In this document: in pieces, positions 37,889-46,500 of the stretch
How positions within the stretch are numbered: the stretch's first letter is position 1
Layout of the letters: each line of letters opens with the position of its first letter
Origin: Rhizobium sp. Q54
GTDB lineage: Bacteria; Pseudomonadota; Alphaproteobacteria; SMXS01
Reading direction: 5' to 3'
DNA: 64,000 bases
NCBI GenBank assembly: GCA_945907245.1
Contig: CAMDTB010000008.1
Span: forward strand, 1-64,000
The notes under the pieces: model-generated
The model's input: the letters and a program-made list of their open reading frames with translations, nothing else
Database searches by the model: none
What the model was told of the DNA's origin: nothing
Translations under genes and position numbers: made by a program

Positions 37889-38965
37889 GTGCAGATATCG
37901 ATCAGGAACATCACCAAGCAGTTCGACCGGTTCCCCGCCTTGGGCGGCGTGTCGCTGGAAATCGGCTCGGGCGAACTGGTGGCGCTGCTTGGTCCCTCTG
38001 GATCCGGCAAGACCACACTGCTGCGGTCCATCGCCGGCCTGGAGCACCCATCCTCGGGGCAGATCCTGTTCGACGGCGAGGACGTGTCCAATCTGTCGGT
38101 GGGCGAGCGCCGCATCGGCTTCGCGTTCCAGTCCTATGCCCTGTTCCGCCACATGACGGTGCTGAACAATGTGGGGTTCGGCCTGAAGGTGCGGCCACGC
38201 AAGACCCGGCCGAGCCGCGCCGAAATCCGCGAACGCGCGCTCGAGCTGCTCGATCTGGTGCAGCTGGGCGGGCTGGAGAACCGGTTTCCGTCGCAGCTTT
38301 CAGGTGGCCAGCGTCAGCGCGTGGCGCTTGCCCGCGCGCTGGCCATCGAACCGCGCGTGCTGCTGCTCGACGAGCCGTTCGGCGCGCTCGACGCCAAGGT
38401 CCGCAAGGAGCTGCGCCGCTGGCTGCGGCAGCTGCACGACCGGCTGGGGCTGACCACCATCTTCGTCACCCACGACCAGGAAGAAGCGCTGGAGCTGGCC
38501 GACCGCGTCGTGGTGATGAACAAGGGCGAGATCGAGCAGGCGGGCCCGCCGGTGGAAGTCTATGACGATCCCGCGACCGCCTTCGTCAGCGAGTTCCTCG
38601 GAACCGTGAACACCTTCCAGACCACGCTCAGCGACGGCATCGCCGAAGTGCTGGGCACCGACTTCCCGGTTGCCGACGCCGACATCGGCGAAGGCCCGCA
38701 GCGCCGCCACGGCCCGGCCATCGCCTATGTCCGCACCCACGAGATCGAGCTGCTGTCGCGCGAGCGGGCCGAAGGCATCCCGGCAATCGTCCGGGCGGTG
38801 TTCCCGTTCGGTGGCTCCGTTCGCGTCGAGCTGGCAGTCGAGGGCTACGACACGCCGATCCAGGCCGAGGTGCCGCGCGCCTTCTTCGAGGCCGGCGAGG
38901 TGCGGGTCAATTCGGGCCTGTTCGTGCGCGCCACCAACGCCCGGGTGTTCCCGCAATACAACTAG
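37889..38965 (+). CDS. cysA: Sulfate/thiosulfate ABC transporter ATP-binding protein CysA (GTG start)
   Basis: Walker [39 protein letters not shown]-terminal TOBE-like region. Confidence 0.96.
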   Translation: MQISIRNITKQFDRFPALGGVSLEIGSGELVALLGPSGSGKTTLLRSIAGLEHPSSGQILFDGEDVSNLSVGERRIGFAFQSYALFRHMTVLNNVGFGLKVRPRKTRPSRAEIRERALELLDLVQLGGLENRFPSQLSGGQRQRVALARALAIEPRVLLLDEPFGALDAKVRKELRRWLRQLHDRLGLTTIFVTHDQEEALELADRVVVMNKGEIEQAGPPVEVYDDPATAFVSEFLGTVNTFQTTLSDGIAEVLGTDFPVADADIGEGPQRRHGPAIAYVRTHEIELLSRERAEGIPAIVRAVFPFGGSVRVELAVEGYDTPIQAEVPRAFFEAGEVRVNSGLFVRATNARVFPQYN

Positions 38966-39027
38966 CGCGGGGGCATAGCCTCGTGCGCAAACGCTGCTAT
39001 CATCCGCCCTGAACAGGGAGGATCAGC

Positions 39028-39786
39028 ATGTCACTCAAGGGACGTGTCGCCATTGTCACGGGCGGCAACAGGGGAATCGGCAAGGGGATCGCGCTGGGTC
39101 TGGCGCAGGACGGCGCCGACCTCGCCATCAACTACCGCGGCAACGAGGACGAGGCGCGCAAGACGCTGGACGAGGTGCGCGCGCTGGGCGTGCGCGCCGA
39201 GATCTACCAGGCGGGCGTCGACGATTACGGCGCCGTGCGCGACATGGTGGCGAAGGTCGCCGCCGATTTCGGCCAGATCGACATCCTCGTCAACAACGCC
39301 GGCATCGCCAGCAAGGGCCGCTCGGTCGCCGATACCGACCCGGAGGAGTTCGAAAGGGTCGTGCGAACCCACGCCTTCGGCACCTTCTACGCCACCCACG
39401 AGGTGATCCCGCATCTGCGCAAGCGGCCGCGCGGCGACATCATCATGGTGTCCTCGGCCGCCACGCGCCGCTGGATGGCCAACGGCGCGCCCTACAATGT
39501 GGGCAAGGCCAGCATCGAGGCCCTCGCCTTCGGCGTCGCCAAGGAGGAACGCGCCAACAACATCCGCGTCAACGTGGTCGCGCCCGGCGTGGTCGAGACC
39601 GACATGGGCCGCCGCCTGCTGAAGGCCCGCGGTATCGCCGATCCGCGCGACGCCGACGCGACGGCGCCGTTCGGCCGCGTGTGCCAGCCCGAGGATTTGT
39701 CGAACGTGGTGCGGTGGCTTGTGTCGGAGCAGAACAGTTACGTCACCGGCGAGCGGATTTACGTGGATGGCTTGGCGGGGGTTTAA
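39028..39786 (+). CDS. SDR-family oxidoreductase (3-oxoacyl-ACP reductase-like)
   Basis: IVTGGNRGIGKGIALGL, DILVNNAGIA, YNVGKASIEALAFGVAKE. Confidence 0.94.
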   Translation: MSLKGRVAIVTGGNRGIGKGIALGLAQDGADLAINYRGNEDEARKTLDEVRALGVRAEIYQAGVDDYGAVRDMVAKVAADFGQIDILVNNAGIASKGRSVADTDPEEFERVVRTHAFGTFYATHEVIPHLRKRPRGDIIMVSSAATRRWMANGAPYNVGKASIEALAFGVAKEERANNIRVNVVAPGVVETDMGRRLLKARGIADPRDADATAPFGRVCQPEDLSNVVRWLVSEQNSYVTGERIYVDGLAGV

Positions 39787-39800
39787 ACCCGCTCAACCGT

Positions 39801-39889
39801 GATTTTGCGAGCGCAGCGAAGCAATCCAGCCCTTCCGCCACACAGCTGTCAACTGCGCGGCTGGATTGCTTCGCTGCGCTCGCAAAATC
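39801..39889. repeat. ~90-bp intergenic inverted repeat, family copy 2 (perfect 30-bp arms)
   Basis: gattttgcgagcgcagcgaagcaatccagc (39801-39830) is the exact reverse complement of gctggattgcttcgctgcgctcgcaaaatc (39860-39889). Confidence 0.95.
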
Positions 39890-39912
39890 GGCATTGTTTC
39901 AGGACACAGGAT

Positions 39913-40503
39913 TCAGCGTTTCAGCGCCTCTTCCACGAAATCCAGCCGGTCCTGGCCCCAGAACATCTCGCCGTCGACGAAGAAGGTCGGTGCGCCGAAC
40001 GCGCCGCGGTCGGCGGCTTCCTGGACGTTGGCCTTCAGCTTGTCCTTGATGTCCTCGCGCGCGATGCCGGCCTGGTAGGCGGCCACGTCGAGGCCGGCCT
40101 CTTCGAGCAGCTGCGGCCAGACATCGTCGGCGCCGATGTTGAGGCTCTTGAGCCACATGCCCTCGAACATGGCTTTCGCATAGGCCTCGAACTCGCCCCG
40201 CTCCTGCGCCACCAGCGCGCCGCGCAGCGCCGGGACGATCTTCACCTCGGCCATGTGCGGGTTGGGGTTGAGCGTCACGCCGTAGCGGCGGGCGAATCGC
40301 TGCAAATCCATGCCGCCATACTTGCCCTTGTTGGGTACGGTCATCGGCGGCCGGTTGCCGGTAAGCTGGAACAGGCCGAGCGTCAGCATGGGCCGCCAGA
40401 CCACGGTGCAGCCGGTGCGCTCGACGATGCCGGGAATCCGCGTCCACGCCAGATAGGTGGGCGGGCTCATGAAGTCGAAGAAGAATTCGAGGGTCTTGCC
40501 CAT
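39913..40503 (-). CDS. 2-hydroxychromene-2-carboxylate isomerase family (DsbA/GST-kappa fold)
   Basis: KTLEFFFDFMSPPTYLAWTRIPGI, RRYGVTLNPNPHM, GAFGAPTFFVDGEMFWGQDRLDFVEEAL. Confidence 0.92.
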   Translation of the reverse strand: MGKTLEFFFDFMSPPTYLAWTRIPGIVERTGCTVVWRPMLTLGLFQLTGNRPPMTVPNKGKYGGMDLQRFARRYGVTLNPNPHMAEVKIVPALRGALVAQERGEFEAYAKAMFEGMWLKSLNIGADDVWPQLLEEAGLDVAAYQAGIAREDIKDKLKANVQEAADRGAFGAPTFFVDGEMFWGQDRLDFVEEALKR

Positions 40504-41225
40504 TACCAGGGTTCCTTCCAGGGACGCAGCTCGGTCTCGTGGGTCCAGGCGCTGCGGTGCTGCGAGTGGATGGCGAAATAGGTGTCGGCGATGGCCTCGG
40601 GCGCGAGCACGCCGTCGGCCGGCCGCTCCTCGAACACCTTCGGCATCATCTTGCGGATCAGCGGTGTGTCGATGGGGCCGTCGATGATGACATGCGCGAC
40701 GTGGATGTTCTTCGGGAACAGCTCGCGCGCCATGGACTGGGCCAGCGCCCGGAGCGCGTGCTTGGAGCCCGAGAACGCCGCCAGGTTGGCCTTGCCCCGC
40801 AGCGCCGACGTGGCGCCGGTGAACAGGATCGTGCCCTTCTCGCGCGGTTCCATCACCTTGGCCACCTCGCGGCCCATCAGGAACGCGCCGAAGGCGTTGA
40901 CCCGCCAGACCCGTTCGTAATCCGCCGCGGAATGCTGGGCGATGGGCGAATGGGTGCCGATCGCCGCGTTGTAGACCGCCACCTCGATGGGGCCGACCTC
41001 GCGCTCGATATGGGCGACCATGTCGACCATCTGGGCCTCGTCGGTCGAATCGACGCCGTAGGCATGGGCGGTGCCGCCCTCGGCGACGATCTCGCCGACC
41101 AGGTGGTTCAGCTTGTCCTCGTTGCGCCGGGCGACGCAGGCTGTATAGCCGGCGCGGGCGAAGCGTTTGGCGATGGCGCCGCCGGTGGCGACGCCCGCGC
41201 CGACGACGAGCACGACGGGCTTCAT
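40503..41225 (-). CDS. SDR-family oxidoreductase
   Basis: VLVVGAGVATGGAIAKRFARAGY, VAVYNAAI, AFSGSKHALRALAQSMARELFPKNIHVAHVIIDG. Confidence 0.9.
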   Translation of the reverse strand: MKPVVLVVGAGVATGGAIAKRFARAGYTACVARRNEDKLNHLVGEIVAEGGTAHAYGVDSTDEAQMVDMVAHIEREVGPIEVAVYNAAIGTHSPIAQHSAADYERVWRVNAFGAFLMGREVAKVMEPREKGTILFTGATSALRGKANLAAFSGSKHALRALAQSMARELFPKNIHVAHVIIDGPIDTPLIRKMMPKVFEERPADGVLAPEAIADTYFAIHSQHRSAWTHETELRPWKEPW

Positions 41226-41650
41226 GACGGGATCCGGTCGCCGTAGAGTTCCAGCAGGCCGCGCGGGTCGCAGTAGTCGACCCATTTGCGGATCTTGCCG
41301 CCCTTCAGGGTGAACACGCTGCACACCGGGAGCCTCAACACCTCGGCGCCGCTTTTGTCGCGGTAGCTGTCGACATGCTCGACGAACACCAGGTCGTCCA
41401 TGGCTTCCTGGGTGCCGAGCTTGGGGACGATCTTCACCACCGGCGCGTTGCCGCCGATATCGCTGAACAGGATCTCCTTGACCTGCGCCTTGGTCATGGT
41501 CGGGAAGCCGGTCAGGCTGTAGCTGCCTTCCTCGGACAGGTAGAGGTCATAGCCGTCCCAGACATGCTGGCGCGTGCCGCCCTCGAACGCCTTGTACAGC
41601 GCGATGATGATGCGAAGGTTGGTAAGGGCTTTCGGATCCCTTGGTGGCAT
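41222..41650 (-). CDS. NTF2/SnoaL-like family protein
   Basis: NLRIIIALYKAFEGG...WDGYDLYLSEEGSYSLTGFPTMTKAQVKEIL...VFVEHVDSYRDKSGAEVLRLPVCSVFTLKGGKIRKWVDYCDP. Confidence 0.8.
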   Translation of the reverse strand: MPPRDPKALTNLRIIIALYKAFEGGTRQHVWDGYDLYLSEEGSYSLTGFPTMTKAQVKEILFSDIGGNAPVVKIVPKLGTQEAMDDLVFVEHVDSYRDKSGAEVLRLPVCSVFTLKGGKIRKWVDYCDPRGLLELYGDRIPS

Positions 41651-41771
41651 GGGTCTCTCCTGCTGATTGCCGGCGGGACCACGGCTCTCCCCTTCCCGTC
41701 CGGCGAATGAGCGGGCATGATAGGAAGGGTCTGGACCGCAAGTCCAGCGGGGCCGACGGAGGAAACGACGA

Positions 41772-42137
41772 ATGTCACGACTGGCCATGTGCTGCGCGCT
41801 GGCCGTGCTGCTGCCCGCGACCGCCTGGGCCGGCAGCTACCGCGCCGGGCCGCTGGGCGCCTGGGACCAGAACGGCGAGTTTTCCTGCGAGGGCGGCGAC
41901 CTGCTGGTGTTCCCCGGCGGCGACTACGCCGTGGTTCCGCATGAGACCGACGAGATGACCTTTGCCCTGATCGACAGCCGCACCGGCCGCGCCAAGGTGG
42001 GCGGCTCCGCCGCCGCCGACCTGGAGAAGCTGAGGGCCGATCCCGCCCTCTGCGCCGGTCCCGTCGACTGCGAGGACTGGGACGCGGTCGGCAACGCCAT
42101 CAGGCAGTGCTGGCAGGACGACGGCCCGCTCAACTAG
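41772..42137 (+). CDS. Hypothetical secreted protein (121 aa)
   Basis: Signal peptide MSRLAMCCALAVLLPATAWA. Several cysteines; no recognised family. Confidence 0.6.
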   Translation: MSRLAMCCALAVLLPATAWAGSYRAGPLGAWDQNGEFSCEGGDLLVFPGGDYAVVPHETDEMTFALIDSRTGRAKVGGSAAADLEKLRADPALCAGPVDCEDWDAVGNAIRQCWQDDGPLN

Positions 42138-42177
42138 AGCAGCCTGCGTTCACTTGAACGCAGATAAGCTGCTCTAG
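42134..42177. repeat. Nested hairpin element (CTAGAGCAGC-[CTGCGTTC..GAACGCAG]-GCTGCTCTAG)
   Basis: Outer 10-bp and inner 8-bp perfect inverted repeats read directly. Overlaps the stop codon of 41772-42137. Confidence 0.8.
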
Positions 42178-42198
42178 CACTTTAGAATCGATAGAATC

Positions 42199-42246
42199 GA
42201 TCATCTTGTCTGCCCTCAGGTGAGACCGCCTGAGGGCAGGATGATC
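42199..42246. terminator. Long bidirectional hairpin between convergent genes
   Basis: GATCATCttgtCTGCCCTCAGGtgagaccgCCTGAGGGCAGgATGATC between 41772-42137(+) and 42246-42563(-). Confidence 0.6.
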
Positions 42247-42563
42247 TAGGTAGATAGCAGCTTGAGCCCGGCGATTCCCGCCGCGATCAGCCCGATGCAG
42301 CCCAACCGCAGCGCCGTCGCCGGCTCGCCGAACAGCACTACGCCCGCGACCACAGTGCCGACGATGCCGATACCGCTCCACACCGCATAGGCGGTGCCCA
42401 GCGGCACATGCCGCAGCGCCAGCCCCAGCAACCCCAGGCTGATGACGATGCTGGCCACCGTGAACACCGACGGCCACAGCCGGGTGAAGCCGTGCGACTG
42501 CTTCAGCCCGAGCGCCCAGCCGATCTCGAACAGCCCCGCAAGGCCCAGATACACCCATCCCAT
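42246..42563 (-). CDS. sugE: SMR-family transporter of SugE/Gdx (guanidinium exporter) type
   Basis: MGWVYLGLAGLFEIGWALGLKQSHGFTRLWPS...LGTAYAVWSGIGIVGTVVAGVVLFGE matches the SugE/Gdx pattern (E13-W-x-x-GLK-x-x-HGF). 105 aa, 4 TM segments. Confidence 0.92.
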   Translation of the reverse strand: MGWVYLGLAGLFEIGWALGLKQSHGFTRLWPSVFTVASIVISLGLLGLALRHVPLGTAYAVWSGIGIVGTVVAGVVLFGEPATALRLGCIGLIAAGIAGLKLLST

Positions 42564-42582
42564 CGCAGACCTCTTCGGTCGT

Positions 42583-42630
42583 AGCGGGGCCGTCCCCACG
42601 ATGTCGATGAAACGCCGGGTCGTCCCGGCC
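42583..42630 (-). promoter_or_regulatory. Guanidine-II (mini-ykkC) riboswitch upstream of sugE/gdx
   Basis: Minus strand reads GGCCGGG-ACGA-CCCGGCG (42613-42630) and CGTGGGG-ACGG-CCCCGCT (42583-42600): two tandem GC stems with ACGR tetraloops, ~20 nt before the ATG. Confidence 0.88.
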
Positions 42631-42662
42631 ATCCTGAACATAGGCGGGAGCCCGGCGCCGGT

Positions 42663-43664
42663 CTATTGGCCGGGCGGAATATCCGCCATGCGCTGGCACA
42701 CGAGCGCAGCACGCCGGAACCGGTCGTCCCAGTCGCCACCCTCGATGGTCTCGAACCGGAAGCCATGGTCCCGAAGCAGCCGCTCGCAGAACCCGTGAAA
42801 CCTCAAACGCTCGCGCATGTCGCCGAAATAGCGCGTGCCGTCGTTCACCCAGGCGACCTCCGGCGACAGCAGCAGGTAGAGATCGGGTCTGTCCATGGTA
42901 TCGAGGATCGCCTGCAACGCCGGATCGATCTCATCCATCAGCATCAGCGACCAGACGGCGGTCTGCAGCGGATCGGTATCCTCGAAGAACAACGGGCCGG
43001 CGCTGCTCGCCAGCGCCTTGCGCATGGCCATGTGCGTCACCGCCAGATCGACGAAATGCCGCAGCTCCCAGCCGCTGCCCTGACGGTAATGGACATCGTA
43101 GGCTCTGCCATATTCAGGCATGCAACGAGTCGAGAAGTGCGCCGCGAGCCGGGCGGCGAGTGTCGATTTGCCGGTACTTTCCGCCCCGGCCAGGCAGATG
43201 CGCTTCTGGAAATAGGGCCGCACCGGGCCGGGAATCATGTCCCAGTGACGCACCGGATCGGCCCGCACCGCGGTTCCCGATATCGGGAATATCTCACGCT
43301 CGGGATCGATCAGTATCGGGCTGGCCTCCAGCGCCGCCGCGAGCCGGAACACATAGGGCTCCGATCCGTAGACCTCGTCGATCGGTTCGGGATGGAATTC
43401 CCGGATGGCGGCGCGCCATATGGCCCAGAAGTCGGGATGGTCCGCCGGCTCCTGCGGAATCTCGCGGTGCATGTGCAGAACGCGGCACCCGGGCAGCAGA
43501 TCGGCCATCCAAGCAGCGCGAAGAACCCCGGAAACGGGCTCGGCATCGATCGAGCAGACCAGAACGGTCAACTGGTCGCACAGGTGCGCCGCCGTCTCGC
43601 ACATGAAGACGTGCCCGGCATGCGGCGGCAGGAACTTGCCCAGCAGGAAGCCGCGTTTCGTCAT
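42663..43664 (-). CDS. nadR: NadR-like bifunctional NMN adenylyltransferase/ribosylnicotinamide kinase (no HTH domain)
   Basis: GFLLGKFLPPHAGHVFMCETA (NMNAT), EVYGSEPYV, ICLAGAESTGKSTLAARLAAHF (kinase P-loop). Confidence 0.9.
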   Translation of the reverse strand: MTKRGFLLGKFLPPHAGHVFMCETAAHLCDQLTVLVCSIDAEPVSGVLRAAWMADLLPGCRVLHMHREIPQEPADHPDFWAIWRAAIREFHPEPIDEVYGSEPYVFRLAAALEASPILIDPEREIFPISGTAVRADPVRHWDMIPGPVRPYFQKRICLAGAESTGKSTLAARLAAHFSTRCMPEYGRAYDVHYRQGSGWELRHFVDLAVTHMAMRKALASSAGPLFFEDTDPLQTAVWSLMLMDEIDPALQAILDTMDRPDLYLLLSPEVAWVNDGTRYFGDMRERLRFHGFCERLLRDHGFRFETIEGGDWDDRFRRAALVCQRMADIPPGQ

Positions 43665-44245
43665 GCGGCTGCCCCGCCGCCGGCAGCACGCCGCCAGGAC
43701 CGCAGCCCCAGCAGGCAAAGCGCGAGGAAGATGCCGTAGAGCACGGCGGTGGGCACCAGCCCCTTGACGACGAACAGGGAGATGGCCAGCACATCGACCA
43801 CGATCCAGAAATACCAGCTTTCGAGATAGCGGCGCGATTGCAGGTACTGGGCGATCACGCTCAGCACGGCGACCGAGCCGTCCCAGAACGGATAGGCGGC
43901 ATCGGTGAAACTGTGCATCAGGGTGCCCCAGACGGCGATGCCGACCAGCCCGCCGGTCAGCCACCCCGCGACGGCCGGCGACGAAAGACGCGCGACCAGG
44001 ACCAGTCCACGGTGATCCTGCCGGTGGCGCCAGTGCCACCAGCCGTAGAGTTGGATGGCGAAGAAATAGACTTGCAGGAGCGCGTCGCTGTAGAGCTTCT
44101 CGCCGAAGAACACCCAGGCGTAGAGCGCGACCATGAGCAGCCCGAACGGGTAGTTCCAGATCGACCGCCTGACCACCAGCGCCACGTTGACTAGCCCGAG
44201 CAAAGCCGCGACGATCTCGATGGTTCGGCTCCCAAGCATGTCCAT
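43661..44245 (-). CDS. pnuC: PnuC-family nicotinamide riboside/mononucleotide transporter
   Basis: RSIWNYPFGLLMVALYAWVFFGEKLYSDALLQVYFFAIQLYGWWHW, ESWYFWIVVDVLAISLFVVKGL; 4-nt overlap with nadR. Confidence 0.94.
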   Translation of the reverse strand: MDMLGSRTIEIVAALLGLVNVALVVRRSIWNYPFGLLMVALYAWVFFGEKLYSDALLQVYFFAIQLYGWWHWRHRQDHRGLVLVARLSSPAVAGWLTGGLVGIAVWGTLMHSFTDAAYPFWDGSVAVLSVIAQYLQSRRYLESWYFWIVVDVLAISLFVVKGLVPTAVLYGIFLALCLLGLRSWRRAAGGGAAA

Positions 44246-44310
44246 CAGAAATCCCAGGGCCGTCTCCCTCGCCTCGTCTACCAAACCGTGCGACGATAGT
44301 TGCACAGGCG

Positions 44311-44330
44311 ATGCTGATTGAAATCAGCAT
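44311..44330. promoter_or_regulatory. Palindrome ATGCTGAT-tgaa-ATCAGCAT in the pnuC/rpmG divergent intergenic region
   Basis: Perfect 8-bp arms with 4-nt spacer, 66 bp upstream of pnuC. Confidence 0.4.
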
Positions 44331-44434
44331 TATGACCTCGGCCGCCGTGCCACTCGCCGCTTGACTTGCCGGCTTCCGGCGCTATGGTCGCGCCCTTCAA
44401 ATCGATGCGCCTTGCGCAACCAGGAGTCGTTACC

Positions 44435-44602
44435 ATGGCGAAGCCGACCACCATCAAGATCCGGCTGGAGAGCACCGCGGACACCGGCTACTTCTATGTC
44501 ACCAAGAAAAATCCTCGGACCATGACCGAGAAGATGAAGGTAAAGAAGTATGATCCGGTCGTGCGCAAGCATGTCGAGTTCAAGGAAGGCAAGATTAAGT
44601 AA
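44435..44602 (+). CDS. rpmG: 50S ribosomal protein L33
   Basis: [55 protein letters not shown]. Confidence 0.98.
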   Translation: MAKPTTIKIRLESTADTGYFYVTKKNPRTMTEKMKVKKYDPVVRKHVEFKEGKIK

Positions 44603-44650
44603 TCTTGCCTCCTGCGCCCGCCGGGGCGTGAACCCGGCCATTTTCCACCG

Positions 44651-44929
44651 ATGAACACCGACCGCGCCGAAACCATCGCCCTGCAGGCTCTTGCCTTCCT
44701 GGCGGCGGATGACGAGGCGCTGGGCGGCTTTCTGCATTTCACCGGCCTTGGCATGGACGAGCTGCGTTCGGCCGCGTCCAATCCCGAAATCCTCGCCGGC
44801 GTGCTCGACTATGTCCTGCAGGACGAGGCCATGCTGCTGGCGTTCTGCAAGGCGGCGGACATCCGCCCGGACGAACCCATTCATGCCCGCGCCTACTTGC
44901 CGGGCGGCGACGTTCCCCACTATACCTGA
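44651..44929 (+). CDS. DUF3572-type protein
   Basis: AETIALQALAFLAADDEALGGFLHFTGLGMDELRSAASNPEILAGVLDYVLQDEAMLLAFC. Confidence 0.82.
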   Translation: MNTDRAETIALQALAFLAADDEALGGFLHFTGLGMDELRSAASNPEILAGVLDYVLQDEAMLLAFCKAADIRPDEPIHARAYLPGGDVPHYT

Positions 44930-44933
44930 CGTC

Positions 44934-45599
44934 ATGACCGTTCATCCCGATGTGCTCGCACAGGCCGACCGGATCGCTATCGATCCGCGCAGGCCCCTGA
45001 TCCTTTCCGACGCCGACGAGGTGATCGTGCAGTTCGCCAGCGTGCTGGAGGAGTTCCTGCACGAGAACGAGCTGTACCTCGACCTGGTGAGCTTCGCGCT
45101 GACCGGCAACATCAGGCGCAAGTCCGACGACGTGGCGATCGCCGCCGAGGAAGTGACGGCGCTGATCGGCCAGTTCTTCGTCGAGAAGACCGAGCACCAG
45201 CCCGCCGTTCCCGGCGCGCCGGAGGCGCTGAGGGCGCTGTCGGCGAAGGCGCAGATCGTCATCGTCACCAACGTGCCGCTGCAGCAGCGCGAGGCGCGCG
45301 TGCGCTCGCTGGAGAAGCTGGGCATGGGCTATCCGCTGATCGCCAATATCGGCCTGAAGGGCGCGGTGGTGAAGCACCTGGCCGACAAGGTCGAGGCGCC
45401 GGTCTATTTCATCGACGACATCCCGCCCAACATCGCCTCGGTCGCCAAGGCCTGCGAGCGGGTGCACTGCCTGCACTTCGTCCACGACGTGCGGCTCGGC
45501 AGCCTGCTGGGCCCGGCAGAGAACAGCCGCCACCGGGCCGACAACTGGCCCGACGCCGCCGCCTGGCTGTCGGCGCACATGGCCGAACAGGGCTACTGA
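44934..45599 (+). CDS. HAD-like hydrolase
   Basis: LILSDADEVIVQF, PEALRALSAKAQIVIVTNVP, VYFIDDIPPNIASV. Confidence 0.82.
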   Translation: MTVHPDVLAQADRIAIDPRRPLILSDADEVIVQFASVLEEFLHENELYLDLVSFALTGNIRRKSDDVAIAAEEVTALIGQFFVEKTEHQPAVPGAPEALRALSAKAQIVIVTNVPLQQREARVRSLEKLGMGYPLIANIGLKGAVVKHLADKVEAPVYFIDDIPPNIASVAKACERVHCLHFVHDVRLGSLLGPAENSRHRADNWPDAAAWLSAHMAEQGY

Positions 45600-45604
45600 T
45601 TTCC

Positions 45605-46492
45605 ATGCTGCGCCTGGGCGTCGATCTGGGGGGCACCAAGATCGAGGCAGTCGTGTTGGGCGACGATGGCGAGGTGCTGTTCCGCAAGCGGGTGCGGACG
45701 CCGTCCCACTACGATGACCGGCTGGGCGCCATCGCGGCGCTGGTCGCCGACGGCGAACAGGCCGTCGGGCGGTCCTGCACGGTCGGAGTCGGCACGCCGG
45801 GCTCGATCTCGCCGCACACCAGGCTGATGCAGAACGCCGAGAACCTGGAAGGCAGGCCGCTGCGCGAGGATCTGGCGGCGACGCTGAAGCGCGAGATCCG
45901 CATGGCCAACGACGCCGACTGCCTTGCCCTGTCCGAGGCCAGCGACGGCGCGGGCTCCGGGCATGAGGTGGTGTTCGCCGCCATCCTCGGCACCGGCGTC
46001 GGCGCCGGCATCGTCGCCCATGGCCGCCTGCTGCACCGGGGCCCCAACGCGACCACCGGCGAATGGGGCCACAATCCGCTGCCCGCCCCGGAGGACCACG
46101 AGCGGCCGGGCCCCGCCTGCTATTGCGGGCGGACCGGCTGCATCGAGACCTTCATCAACGGCCGCGGCCTGGCGCTCGCCTACCGCGAGGTGACCGGCGA
46201 GGACGCCGCGCCCGAGAACATCGCGCTGGGCGATTCGCTGGCGCGCGTCATAGCGCTCGACCGCTACGCCCTGCGGCTGGCCAAGTCGCTGGCGACGGTG
46301 ATCAACATCCTCGACCCGGACGTGATCGTGCTGGGCGGCGGCCTGTCGAACGTGGCGCGGCTCTACGATTCGGTGCCGCCGCTGCTGCCGCGCTTCGTGT
46401 TCTCGGACGGGGTGAAGACGCCCATCGTGAAGGCAAAGCACGGTGATTCAAGTGGTGTCAGGGGTGCGGCGCGGTTGTGGGACGCGGGCTAA
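45605..46492 (+). CDS. ROK-family sugar kinase
   Basis: LGVDLGGTKIEAVVL, GVGTPGSISP, GTGVGAGIVAHGRLLHRGPNATTGEWGHNPL, CYCGRTGCIETFINGRGL. Confidence 0.95.
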   Translation: MLRLGVDLGGTKIEAVVLGDDGEVLFRKRVRTPSHYDDRLGAIAALVADGEQAVGRSCTVGVGTPGSISPHTRLMQNAENLEGRPLREDLAATLKREIRMANDADCLALSEASDGAGSGHEVVFAAILGTGVGAGIVAHGRLLHRGPNATTGEWGHNPLPAPEDHERPGPACYCGRTGCIETFINGRGLALAYREVTGEDAAPENIALGDSLARVIALDRYALRLAKSLATVINILDPDVIVLGGGLSNVARLYDSVPPLLPRFVFSDGVKTPIVKAKHGDSSGVRGAARLWDAG

Positions 46493-46500
46493 AGCTCCTG

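Noticed and set aside
42564-42641. N-terminal extension of the SMR protein to 42641
   Set aside because: The extension would translate the guanidine-II hairpins. The 42563 ATG gives the exact SugE/Gdx N-terminus (MGWVYLGLAGLFEIGWALGLK).
44246-44434. Possible NAD or preQ1 riboswitch upstream of pnuC
   Set aside because: I could not identify a conserved aptamer fold or motif; only a simple palindrome is visible.
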